Shown in pieces: positions 17,131 through 25,178 of a stretch of 64,000 nucleotides of DNA. Position 1 is the first letter of the stretch. Each line of letters opens with the position of its first letter. Position numbers and translations under genes: made by a program. Source of the stretch: Burkholderia cepacia. Its GTDB lineage: Bacteria > Pseudomonadota > Gammaproteobacteria > Burkholderiales > Burkholderiaceae. The notes below the pieces were generated by a model. It did not search any database. It was not told where the DNA came from and saw only the letters and a program-made list of their open reading frames with translations. The stretch lies in NCBI RefSeq assembly GCF_001718835.1, contig NZ_CP013443.1, forward strand, positions 3,472,001-3,536,000. Direction: 5' to 3'.

Positions 17131-17190
17131 TGGGGCGGCCATCCGTGGGGCGGCCATCCGTGGGGCGACCATCCGTGGAGCGGCCACCCG
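17131..17190. repeat. Four tandem 15-bp repeats upstream of the hydrolase gene
   Basis: Units TGGGGCGGCCATCCG at 17131, 17146, 17161 (one change) and 17176 (two changes). A minisatellite in the gap between divergent genes, likely prone to copy-number change. Confidence 0.9.
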
Positions 17191-17428
17191 CGTGTCGCCC
17201 GCGCCGGTCGCCCACGCCGGTCACCCCGCGCACCGGCGCGCGATGCGTCGCGAAACCGTAGAATGTGGGCTTCCCGTCAGCTTCACACGGAACCGGGGCC
17301 CGGCGCCGACGCGCCGGGCGCCCGGTCGTCAGGAGACGCCCGATGTCCGCTACGCCCGCCGGCGCGCTGCGCCCGGCTCCGCTCGCCGTTCCCGTGACGC
17401 GCCTCGCCGGCGCGCGCGCAATCGTCCG

Positions 17429-18370
17429 ATGAAGATCCTGTTCCATTCCCCGCACCAGGAAGCAGGCGCGTGGCGCGACGAGATCGCGCATGCGCTGCCG
17501 GAAGCCGAACTGCGCGCGTGGCAGCCGGGCGACACGGCCGCCGCCGATTACGCGCTCGTCTGGCGCGCGCCGCGCGAATTCTTCACCCCGCGCGACGGCC
17601 TGCGTGCGATCTTCAACCTCGGCGCCGGCGTCGACGCGCTGCTCGCGCTGGACCGCGCGCATCCGGGCACGCTGCCGCCGCACGTGCCGCTCGTGCGGCT
17701 GGAAGATTCGGGCATGGCGCAGCAGATGGTCGAATACGTGACGCACGCGGTGCTGCGCTACCTGCGCCGCTTCGACGAATACGACATGCAGCAGCGCGAG
17801 CGCCGCTGGCGGCCGCTCGAGCCGCATGCGCGCGCCGGCTTCACCGTCGCCGTGCTCGGCCTCGGCGTGCTCGGCACGCAGGTCGCGCGCGCGCTCGCCG
17901 CGCTCGGCCTGCCCGTGCGCGGCTACAGCCGCAGCGTGAAGCAGCTCGACGGCATCGCGACCTTCGCCGGCGACGGTGCGTTCGATGCGTGCATCGACGG
18001 CGCGAAGGTGCTCGTCAACCTGCTGCCGAGCACACCCGACACCGACGGCATCCTCTGCGCGCGCACGTTCGCGCGTCTCGCCCCCGGCGCCTACGTGATC
18101 AACGTCGCGCGCGGCGCGCATCTCGTCGAGGCCGATCTGCTCGACGCGCTCGCGAGCGGCCGGATCGCCGCCGCGACGCTCGACGTGTTCCACCAGGAGC
18201 CGCTGCCCGAGGATCACCCGTTCTGGCGCGCGCCGCGCATCACGATCACGCCGCACAGCTCGGCCGAGACGCTGCGCGAAGAGGCCGTTGCCCAGATCGC
18301 CGGAAAGATCCGCGCGCTCGAGCGCGGCGAGCGCATCGGCGGCATCGTCGACTACGCGCGCGGCTACTGA
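17429..18370 (+). CDS. ghrA: D-2-hydroxyacid dehydrogenase, glyoxylate/hydroxypyruvate reductase A type
   Basis: A 313-residue NAD(P)H-dependent reductase. FNLGAGVDALL is the substrate-side motif, the dinucleotide-binding loop is VLGLGVLGTQVA (142-153), and NVARGAHLVEADLLDAL with the catalytic Arg/Glu/His pattern ends at PHSSAETL. This is the GhrA branch, which reduces glyoxylate and hydroxypyruvate. The ATG at 17429 begins a canonical MKILFHSP start; the frame is open further upstream without likeness to the family. It is the first gene of a run with HMG-CoA lyase, ybaK and a DUF1289 gene. Confidence 0.88.
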   Translation: MKILFHSPHQEAGAWRDEIAHALPEAELRAWQPGDTAAADYALVWRAPREFFTPRDGLRAIFNLGAGVDALLALDRAHPGTLPPHVPLVRLEDSGMAQQMVEYVTHAVLRYLRRFDEYDMQQRERRWRPLEPHARAGFTVAVLGLGVLGTQVARALAALGLPVRGYSRSVKQLDGIATFAGDGAFDACIDGAKVLVNLLPSTPDTDGILCARTFARLAPGAYVINVARGAHLVEADLLDALASGRIAAATLDVFHQEPLPEDHPFWRAPRITITPHSSAETLREEAVAQIAGKIRALERGERIGGIVDYARGY

Positions 18371-18396
18371 ACCAGCAAGCAAACCAGGAGACAACC

Positions 18397-19329
18397 ATGA
18401 CGTTCCCCACCGCCGTCAAGATCGTCGAAGTCGGCCCGCGCGACGGGCTGCAGAACGAGAAGACCTTCGTGCCGACCGACGTGAAGATCGCGCTCGTCGA
18501 CCGGCTGTCGCGCGCCGGCTTCCGCAACGTCGAGGCCGCGTCGTTCGTGTCGCCGAAATGGGTGCCGCAGATGGCCGACGGCGCCGACGTGATGGCCGGC
18601 ATCGAGCGCCGCGCGGGCACCGTGTACTCGGTGCTCACGCCGAACCTGAAGGGCTTCGAGAACGCGCTCGCCGCGCGCGCCGACGAAGTCGTGATCTTCG
18701 GCGCGGCCAGCGAGGCGTTCTCGCAGCGGAACATCAACTGCAGCATCGCCGAGAGCATCGCGCGCTTCGAGCCCGTCGCGAAGGCGGCGAAGGATGCGGG
18801 CGTGCGGCTGCGCGGCAGCGTGTCGTGCACGCTCGGCTGCCCGTACCAGGGCGACGTGCCGGTCGCATCGGTCGTCGACGTCGTCGAGCGCTTCGCGGCG
18901 CTCGGCTGCGACGAGATCGACATCGCCGACACGATCGGCGTCGGTACGCCGAAGCGCACGCGCGAGGTGCTCTCGGCCGTCACGCGCGTGTTTCCGCGCG
19001 AGCGCCTGTCGGGCCACTTCCACGACACCTACGGCCAGGCGCTCGCGAACATCTACGCGGCGCTGTTCGAAGGGATCGAGATCTTCCACGCGTCGGTCGC
19101 GGGCCTCGGAGGCTGCCCGTACGCGAAGGGCGCGACCGGCAACGTCGCGACCGAGGACGTGCTGTACCTGATGCAGGGCCTCGGCATCGACACCGGCGTC
19201 GATCTCGCGCAGGTCGTCGCCGCCGGCGACTTCATCTCGAACGCGATCGGCCGCGCAAACGTGTCGCGCGCCGGTCGCGCACTGCTCGCCAAGGCGCAGA
19301 GCGCGGCCGACGCCGCGAACTGCGTATGA
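18397..19329 (+). CDS. Hydroxymethylglutaryl-CoA lyase
   Basis: A 310-residue TIM-barrel lyase that cleaves HMG-CoA into acetoacetate and acetyl-CoA in leucine degradation. It shows the GPRDGLQNE start motif (13-21), a GHFHDTYGQA metal-binding segment, and the HMG-CoA lyase signature SVAGLGGCPYAKGATGN with its catalytic cysteine. Length is usual for bacterial enzymes. It starts 26 bp after ghrA with CAGGAG ahead of the ATG. Other leucine-degradation genes (liu) are not present here, so it works away from them. Confidence 0.93.
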   Translation: MTFPTAVKIVEVGPRDGLQNEKTFVPTDVKIALVDRLSRAGFRNVEAASFVSPKWVPQMADGADVMAGIERRAGTVYSVLTPNLKGFENALAARADEVVIFGAASEAFSQRNINCSIAESIARFEPVAKAAKDAGVRLRGSVSCTLGCPYQGDVPVASVVDVVERFAALGCDEIDIADTIGVGTPKRTREVLSAVTRVFPRERLSGHFHDTYGQALANIYAALFEGIEIFHASVAGLGGCPYAKGATGNVATEDVLYLMQGLGIDTGVDLAQVVAAGDFISNAIGRANVSRAGRALLAKAQSAADAANCV

Positions 19330-19862
19330 CCCCGGTATTCGATGGATTCCTCAACATGACGACACCCGCTTCATTCGATTCCCTCCCCGATTCCGCGCGA
19401 CGCGTCGCGCTGCTGCTGCGCGAGCGCGGCCATGCGAAAGGCATCGTGATGCTCGCCGAAACCGGCAAGACGTCGGCCGAAGCCGCGGCCGGGCTCGGCT
19501 GCTCGGTCGCGCAGATCGCGAAGTCGATCCTGTTTCGCCGCCAGTCGGACGGCGCGCCGGTGCTCGTGGTCGCGAGCGGCGTCAATCGCGTCGACGAGAA
19601 GAAGGTGGCCGCGCAGGTCGGCGCGGTCGGCCGCGCCGACGCGAAGTTCGTGCGCGACAACACCGGCTACGCGATCGGCGGCGTCTGCCCGATCGGCCAT
19701 CTCGTCGAACCCGTCACGCTGATCGACGCCGACCTGCTCGCGCTCGACAGCCTGTGGGCGGCCGCCGGCCATCCGCACGCGGTGTTCAACCTGTCGCCGA
19801 ACGAACTGGTGTCGCTGACGGGCGCGCCGGTCGCGGACGTCGCGTTGCGGGAATCCGCATGA
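19326..19862 (+). CDS. YbaK/EbsC-family aminoacyl-tRNA deacylase-like protein
   Basis: A 178-residue protein with the YbaK fold: LPDSARRVALLLRERGHAKGIVML, AAGLGCSVAQIAKSILFR with the conserved lysine, NRVDEKKV, and GYAIGGVCPIGH. Members clear mischarged tRNA (Cys-tRNAPro, Ala-tRNAPro) in trans. The ATG at 19326 overlaps the lyase stop (ATGA); a second ATG at 19356 is a plausible alternative with a better upstream purine stretch. Confidence 0.85.
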   Translation: MTPVFDGFLNMTTPASFDSLPDSARRVALLLRERGHAKGIVMLAETGKTSAEAAAGLGCSVAQIAKSILFRRQSDGAPVLVVASGVNRVDEKKVAAQVGAVGRADAKFVRDNTGYAIGGVCPIGHLVEPVTLIDADLLALDSLWAAAGHPHAVFNLSPNELVSLTGAPVADVALRESA

Positions 19863-20059
19863 GCGACGTGCCGCAAAGCGCCGTCGCATCGCCGTGCACC
19901 GACGTATGCCGGATCGATCCGCGCACCGACTGGTGCGCGGGATGCCTGCGTACGCGCGACGAGATCAAGGGATGGCGCACGTCGGATGACGACGCGCGGC
20001 GCGTGCTGCTCGCGCGGCTCGACGCGCGGCGGCGCCTGATTGCGAGGAGCGGCGCATAA
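19859..20059 (+). CDS. DUF1289 cysteine-motif protein
   Basis: A 66-residue protein with the DUF1289 pattern: SPCTDVCRIDPRTDWCAGCLRTRDEI then GW, four cysteines probably binding a metal or iron-sulfur centre. Its ATG overlaps the ybaK stop (ATGA), so it is translationally coupled. Function unknown. Confidence 0.85.
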   Translation: MSDVPQSAVASPCTDVCRIDPRTDWCAGCLRTRDEIKGWRTSDDDARRVLLARLDARRRLIARSGA

Positions 20060-20091
20060 AAAAAAGCCGTTCAGCCTGACGGGCGAACGGC
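20058..20091 (-). terminator. Terminator of the DMT transporter gene
   Basis: Arms GCCGTTC (20066-20072) and GAACGGC (20085-20091); read on the minus strand the stem is followed by a run of eight T (20058-20065). It lies just past the DUF1289 stop and may serve both strands. Confidence 0.7.
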
Positions 20092-20270
20092 ATCGAGATC
20101 GGAATCCTGTGAACGTGATCAACGTCACAGCCCGCATCATACGAGCGACGCGCACCGCTCGCATCGGGTGTTTCCCTACAACTTCTTACAGCCTGTTTCA
20201 CGTGCGTGCGCGGCACGTTTTTCGCTCCGTAGCGGTGAACCGTAGAGGCAAGCCGAATCGCACGACCGTT

Positions 20271-21176
20271 TCAGCGCCCCGCCACCGCGCGACGCGCGGG
20301 CACGATGCGCCAGCCGAGATTCACGCCGGCCGCCGCGAGCAGGATCAGCAGCGCGCCGAGCACCTGCGTCCACGCGAGCGTCTGCCCGAACGCGAAGTGA
20401 TCGACGACGATCGCGACGACCGGATAGACGAACGACAGCGCGCCGGTCATCGCGGTCGGCAGCTTCTGGATCGCGCCGTACAGCAGCACGTACATCAGGC
20501 CCGTGTTGACGACGCCGAGCACGATCAGGTCGAGCCACTGCCCGGCCGTCGCGGGCAGCGTGCCGAAGTGGGCGAACGGCGCGAGCAGCACGATGCCGAT
20601 ACCGGCCTGCAGCAGCGCGAGCAGGTGCGGCGGCGTCCCCTTCAGGTGCTTCGTGACGATCGACGAGATCGCATACAGGAACGCCGCGCCGAGCGACAGC
20701 GCGACACCCTCCAGATATTCGCCCGGTACCGCGAGCACGGCCGGCTCGACGCGCACCACGGCGACGAGCCCGACGAACGCGAGCGCGAGCCACGCGAGCG
20801 TCGACGCGGTGATCCGCTCGCGGAACACGATCGCGCCGAGCGCGACGAGCATGAACGGCTGCGTGTTGTAGACGGCGGTCGCCATCGAGATCGATGCGCG
20901 CGAATAGGCGGCGAACAGCAGCAGCCAGTTCGCGACGATCGCGACGCTGCCGAGCGTCGCAAGCGCGAGCATCCGCGGCGAGAACAGCGCGCGGCGCAGG
21001 AAGCCGAACGCCGCGCAGACGATCGCGAGCGTCGCGGCGCCGAACAGGCAGCGGAAGAACACGACGTTCGTCAGCGGCTGCTGCGACGACATCACGAGCC
21101 AGCCGATCGTGCCGGACATCATCATCGCGACGACCATCTCGGCGGCGCCGCGGCGAATTTCATTCGAGGCCATCAT
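20271..21176 (-). CDS. EamA/DMT-family transporter
   Basis: A 301-residue inner-membrane protein with ten predicted TM helices in two EamA repeats (the first ends near SRASISMATAVYNTQPF, the second near GALSFVYPVVAIVVDHFAFGQTL). Family members export amino acids or metabolites. A second ATG three bases in has the better spacing from GGAG. The divergent Lrp-type regulator with shared palindromes upstream points to an amino acid or related substrate. Confidence 0.87.
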   Translation of the reverse strand: MMASNEIRRGAAEMVVAMMMSGTIGWLVMSSQQPLTNVVFFRCLFGAATLAIVCAAFGFLRRALFSPRMLALATLGSVAIVANWLLLFAAYSRASISMATAVYNTQPFMLVALGAIVFRERITASTLAWLALAFVGLVAVVRVEPAVLAVPGEYLEGVALSLGAAFLYAISSIVTKHLKGTPPHLLALLQAGIGIVLLAPFAHFGTLPATAGQWLDLIVLGVVNTGLMYVLLYGAIQKLPTAMTGALSFVYPVVAIVVDHFAFGQTLAWTQVLGALLILLAAAGVNLGWRIVPARRAVAGR

Positions 21177-21217
21177 GAACTCCGTTGAAGAGAGTGGATG
21201 ACTTCGATTCTAGAAAC

Positions 21218-21278
21218 TTGCTTTCGTCTCAACCACGGCTAAACTGAAGTGAATCAGCCGATTCACCTTCGAAAGCAA
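21218..21278. promoter_or_regulatory. Nested inverted repeats in the DMT/Lrp divergent promoter
   Basis: Outer arms TTGCTTTCG (21218-21226) and CGAAAGCAA (21270-21278), both perfect 9-mers. Inside lies a second perfect repeat, GTGAATC (21249-21255) and GATTCAC (21260-21266). This suits a multimeric Lrp-type regulator that wraps DNA. Confidence 0.65.
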
Positions 21279-21285
21279 AGCGATC

Positions 21286-21777
21286 ATGCCGAAACGCCTT
21301 TCCCCACCCGCCGTCGCGTCGCTCGACGCGACCGACCGCGCGATTCTCTCGGCGCTGGCCGACGACGCGCGTATCGCCACCAGCGAACTCGCCCGGCAGA
21401 TCGGGCTGTCGGCGCCCGCAACGGCCGATCGCGTGCGGCGGCTCGAGGCACAAGGCGTGATCGCCGCGTTCACCGTCGAGCTCGACCCGCGCGCGCTCGG
21501 CTATACGCTGCAGGCGATCGTCCGCGTGAAGCCGCTGCCCGGCCAGTTGCATCTCGTCGAAGAGATGCTGCGCCGGATTCCCGAATTCGTGGAGTGCGAC
21601 AAGGTCACCGGCGACGACTGCTTCATCTGCCGGCTCTACCTGCGCACGATCGCGCACCTCGACGACATCCTGTCGAAAGTGACGGAGCGCGCGGAGACGA
21701 GCACCGCGATCGTGAAATCGACGCCGGTGCCGCGCCGGCTGCCGCCGCTCGTCGAGGACGACGGCGCGCACCGCTGA
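21286..21777 (+). CDS. Lrp/AsnC-family regulator
   Basis: A 163-residue regulator: N-terminal HTH (LDATDRAILSALADDARIATSELARQIGLS, about 13-60) and a C-terminal RAM ligand-binding domain (VRVKPLPGQLHLVEEMLRRI, KVTGDDCFICRLYLRT). It is divergent from the DMT transporter and probably senses the exported amino acid. The start is seven bases after the outer palindrome arm, so self-repression is likely. Confidence 0.9.
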   Translation: MPKRLSPPAVASLDATDRAILSALADDARIATSELARQIGLSAPATADRVRRLEAQGVIAAFTVELDPRALGYTLQAIVRVKPLPGQLHLVEEMLRRIPEFVECDKVTGDDCFICRLYLRTIAHLDDILSKVTERAETSTAIVKSTPVPRRLPPLVEDDGAHR

Positions 21778-21804
21778 GCAGCCGGCCGCGCCGCCCGCGT
21801 GCCG

Positions 21805-22701
21805 TCAGGCGGCCGCGTCGCGCGCCTCGAAGAACGCGAGCAGTTCGTCGATCAGCGCGACGGGCGCCTCTTCCGGAATGTAGTGCCCGCACTCGAGCGC
21901 GCGGCCGCTGACGTCGCGCGCGACGCGGCGCCATTCGTCGAGCGGATCGAAGCAGCGGCCGACGATCCCGTGCTCGCCCCAGAGCACGCGCAGCGGGCAC
22001 GCAACCTTGTTGCCGCGCTCGAGATCCGCACGGTCGTGCTCGAGATCGATCGTCGCGGACGCGCGGTAGTCCTCGCACATCGCATGCACGGCGCCCGGCT
22101 GCGCGAGCGCGGCCCGGTACGCGGCGAGCGCCTCGGGCGCGAACGGCGCGAGCCCGGCGGACCGGTTGCCCATCACGCGCTCGATGTACGCATCGGTATG
22201 CGCGCCGACCAGCGTCTCGGGCAGCGGCTCCGGCTGGATCAGGAAGAACCAGTGGAAATACGCGGTCGCGAACGCGCGATCGGTTTTCTCGTACATCGCG
22301 AGCGTCGGCGCGATGTCGAGCAGCATCATCCGCTCGACGGCGTCCGCATGATCGAGCGCGAGCCGGTGCGCGACCCGCGCGCCGCGATCGTGCGCGCACA
22401 CATGGAATTGCTCGAAGCCGAAATGCCGCATCACGGCGACCTGGTCGGCCGCCATCGCGCGTTTCGAATACGGCGCGTGCCGCGCGTCGCTCGGCGGCTT
22501 GCCCGACGCGCCGTAACCGCGCAGGTCGGTGGCGATCACCGTGAAATGATTCGCGAGCGTCGCGGCCACGCGATGCCAGATCATGTGGGTTTGCGGATGT
22601 CCGTGCAGCAACAGGAGCGGCGGACCCGCGCCTCCTTTGACACCGAAGATGTCGGTGTCCTGCACCGTCACGCGAAACGGTGCAAACGCCTCAAACGACA
22701 T
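21805..22701 (-). CDS. Alpha/beta hydrolase resembling fluoroacetate dehalogenase
   Basis: A 298-residue hydrolase. The oxyanion motif is HGHPQ (34-38), DLRGYGAS is at 59-66, and the nucleophile is Asp105 in AHDRGAR, not Ser; Arg106 and Arg109 are the carboxylate clamp. The halide-pocket pair His150-Trp151 (FHW) and Tyr212 (DYRA) are present, with the histidine in GHYIPEE. These match, with a constant five-residue shift for Asp, Arg and His-Trp, the residues I recall for the fluoroacetate dehalogenase RPA1163. It probably hydrolyses haloacetates; epoxide-hydrolase activity is an alternative. Confidence 0.78.
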   Translation of the reverse strand: MSFEAFAPFRVTVQDTDIFGVKGGAGPPLLLLHGHPQTHMIWHRVAATLANHFTVIATDLRGYGASGKPPSDARHAPYSKRAMAADQVAVMRHFGFEQFHVCAHDRGARVAHRLALDHADAVERMMLLDIAPTLAMYEKTDRAFATAYFHWFFLIQPEPLPETLVGAHTDAYIERVMGNRSAGLAPFAPEALAAYRAALAQPGAVHAMCEDYRASATIDLEHDRADLERGNKVACPLRVLWGEHGIVGRCFDPLDEWRRVARDVSGRALECGHYIPEEAPVALIDELLAFFEARDAAA

Positions 22702-22973
22702 GGTTTATTTCTCGTTGGTTTGTTATGGCGGTTATTTTAGGAGCGCGTTCGCAGCCGCACAGCGGCGTGAATACCCGAATTCATAGAAAGAGAACACTCA
22801 CTCGATTGCCCGCGCGCGGCGCACTTTGCTAAGCTCGCAAGCAAACGCACGATCGTTCGTATTAATATGTGCGGCAGACCTGCGCGGCGGCCGCACCGGC
22901 TACACTCGAAGCGCCGTTCGCGCTGTCACTGTCACGTACAGTCACGATCAGGATCAGTATCAGGAGACTCCAC

Positions 22974-23933
22974 ATGGCATTGCCCACCGTCCTGCAGAAC
23001 CTGACGCTGCCCGTCATCGCGTCGCCGATGTTCATCGTCAGCTACCCCGAACTCGTGCTCGCGCAATGCAAGGCGGGCATCGTCGGTTCGTTCCCCGCGC
23101 TCAACGCCCGTCCGGCCGAACTGCTCGACGAGTGGCTCACGCAGATCCAGTCCGAGCTGGCCGACCACAAGGCGAAGCACCCCGACGCAGTGATCGGCCC
23201 GATCGCGGTCAACCAGATCGTCCACCAGTCGAATGCGCGGCTCGAGCACGACGTGCGCGTCTGCGTCGAGCACAAGGTGCCGATCTTCATCACGAGCCTG
23301 CGCGCGCCGGCGCGCGAGATCGTCGACGCGGTGCACGGCTACGGCGGCATCGTGCTGCACGACGTGATCAACCTGCGTCACGCGCAGAAGGCGCTCGAAG
23401 CCGGTGTCGACGGGTTGATCCTCGTCGCGGCCGGCGCGGGCGGCCACGCGGGCACGACCTCGCCGTTCGCGCTCGTCGGCGAAGTCCGCAAGATCTTCGA
23501 CGGCCCGATCGTGCTGTCCGGCTCGATCGCGAACGGCGGCTCGATCCTCGCCGCGCAGGCAATGGGCGCCGATTTCGCGTACATGGGCACGCGCTTCATC
23601 GCGACGCAGGAAGCGCACGCGATCGACGACTACAAGCACGCGATCCTGAACGCGAAATCGTCGGACATCATCTACACGAACCTCTTCACGGGCGTGCACG
23701 GCAACTACATCCGCGAGAGCATCGAGAAGGCGGGCCTCGATCCGGACGCGCTGCCGGAATCCGACAAGACCAAGATGAATTTCGGCAGCGACAAGACGAA
23801 GGCGTGGAAGGACATCTGGGGTGCCGGCCAGGGTGTCGGCCTGATGGACGACCTGCCGAGCGTGGGCGCGCTCGTCGAGCGCCTGAAGCGCGAGTACGAC
23901 GACGCGAAGGCGCGGCTCGGCATCCCGCGCTGA
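22974..23933 (+). CDS. Nitronate monooxygenase
   Basis: A 319-residue FMN-dependent TIM-barrel enzyme of the class II NMO type, which oxidises alkyl nitronates. Features: LPVIASPMFIVSYPELVLAQ, the flavin-phosphate motif AAGAGGHAGT, and LSGSIANGGSILAAQAMGADFAYMGTRF. CAGGAG precedes the ATG at 22974; upstream frame to 22869 is not family-like. A strong terminator follows. The nearby dehalogenase suggests a small xenobiotic-handling neighbourhood, but they are not an operon. Confidence 0.88.
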   Translation: MALPTVLQNLTLPVIASPMFIVSYPELVLAQCKAGIVGSFPALNARPAELLDEWLTQIQSELADHKAKHPDAVIGPIAVNQIVHQSNARLEHDVRVCVEHKVPIFITSLRAPAREIVDAVHGYGGIVLHDVINLRHAQKALEAGVDGLILVAAGAGGHAGTTSPFALVGEVRKIFDGPIVLSGSIANGGSILAAQAMGADFAYMGTRFIATQEAHAIDDYKHAILNAKSSDIIYTNLFTGVHGNYIRESIEKAGLDPDALPESDKTKMNFGSDKTKAWKDIWGAGQGVGLMDDLPSVGALVERLKREYDDAKARLGIPR

Positions 23934-23975
23934 CGCGACGCGTCACCGCAACCCGGACGCGTCGCACAAAACGAA

Positions 23976-24010
23976 AGCGCGAACGCCTCACGGCGTTCGC
24001 GCTTTTTGTT
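23976..24010 (+). terminator. Rho-independent terminator after nitronate monooxygenase
   Basis: Arms AGCGCGAACGCC (23976-23987) and GGCGTTCGCGCT (23992-24003), loop TCAC, then TTTTGTTTG. Strong and uninterrupted; on the other strand it could also serve the convergent lysR. Confidence 0.88.
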
Positions 24011-24044
24011 TGCTGCGGCTTTCCTGCGACGATTGTCGCGCCGC

Positions 24045-25007
24045 TCAGCCCGCGCGCTTCATCCGCGTGATCGGCAGCACGCGCAGGCGCGATTCGATCG
24101 ACGGGCACAGCGACTGCCCTTCGAAACGCGCCGCCAGGAAATCGACGAACGAACGCACCTTCGCGGACACGTGACGACGGCTCGCGTAGACCGCATAGAT
24201 CGGCGCCTCGTGCGGCGGCACCGCATCGATCAGCACCGGCACGAGCCGGCCGGACTCGATGTCGTCGCCGACCACCTCGGTGCCGAGCAGCGCGATGCCC
24301 GCGCCCGCGAGCACGGCCGCACGCAGCCCTTCGAGATGATTCACGATCAGGTTGCCGTTCAGGTTCACGCGCGACGCGGCGGCCGCGTCGATCACCAGCG
24401 CGTCGAGCATCGTCGAATTCGAGTCGCGCCGCAGGTAGTTGTGGTGTGCGAGATCGGCGATCGTCTGGGGCGTGCCGTGCTTCCCGAGATACTCGGGCGA
24501 CGCGACCAGCAGGATGTGCGCGGTCGCGATCTGCCGCGCGACCAGCGACGACGATTTCAATCCGTTCGGCGCCGCGCGCACCGCGACGTCGTAGCCTTCC
24601 TCGATCAGGTCGACCACGCGATCGGACAGCGTCATGTCGACGGTCACGTCCGGGAACCGGCCCGCATAATCGGTGACGGCCTGCATCACGTGCCGCAGCC
24701 CGAACGCGGACAGCGACGTGACGCGCAGCCTGCCTTGCGGCACCACGCTCGCGGCGCCGACGGCCTGCCCGGCTTCGTCGAGTTCCGACAGCGCCTGCAC
24801 GAGGCGCTCGTAGTATTCGCGTCCGGCCTCGGTAGGCGCGACGCGTCGTGTCGTGCGATGCAGCAGCCGCGCACCGAGCTGCTGCTCGAGATGCATTACG
24901 TGCTTGCTCGCCATCGCAGCCGACATCTGCATGCGCTCGGCCGCGCCGACGAAGCTGCCCACTTCGACGACGTAGCGAAACACATTCATGCTGACGAGGG
25001 TATCCAT
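24045..25007 (-). CDS. LysR-family regulator, AaeR/DmlR-like
   Basis: A 320-residue regulator: HTH within MNVFRYVVEVGSFVGAAERM and MSAAMASKHVMHLEQQLG, linker RLLHRTTRRVAPTEAGREYYER, then the effector-binding domain (RLRVTSLSAFGLRHV, EGYDVAVRAAPNGLKSSSLVAR). RTTRRVAPTEAG is typical of the branch that often represses a neighbouring oxidoreductase. It lies between a convergent NMO gene and the porin; its target is not evident. Confidence 0.88.
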   Translation of the reverse strand: MDTLVSMNVFRYVVEVGSFVGAAERMQMSAAMASKHVMHLEQQLGARLLHRTTRRVAPTEAGREYYERLVQALSELDEAGQAVGAASVVPQGRLRVTSLSAFGLRHVMQAVTDYAGRFPDVTVDMTLSDRVVDLIEEGYDVAVRAAPNGLKSSSLVARQIATAHILLVASPEYLGKHGTPQTIADLAHHNYLRRDSNSTMLDALVIDAAAASRVNLNGNLIVNHLEGLRAAVLAGAGIALLGTEVVGDDIESGRLVPVLIDAVPPHEAPIYAVYASRRHVSAKVRSFVDFLAARFEGQSLCPSIESRLRVLPITRMKRAG

Positions 25008-25087
25008 CGAACTAGCTCGTAATGACGGGGGAATGGTCCAATTACGAGATAGGGTAACAAAGGCGGGGAAACAGAAAGGTCAAGAAA

Positions 25088-25120
25088 GGCAAAACGGCGC
25101 CGCAATGGGCGGCGCCGTTC
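25088..25120 (-). terminator. Terminator of the porin gene
   Basis: Arms AACGGCGCCGC (25093-25103) and GCGGCGCCGTT (25109-25119); on the minus strand the stem runs into TTTTGCC. Confidence 0.75.
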
Positions 25121-25178
25121 AACAAAACGAAACAGGGCACGAATCCGGCGCGGCTCGCGCGGCGGCGTGCCCGCGGGG

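Noticed and set aside
17044..17187. N-terminal extension of the RBBP9-type hydrolase with repeated MAAPR
   Set aside because: It is the reading of a 15-bp tandem DNA repeat in the promoter; the family start is at 17043.
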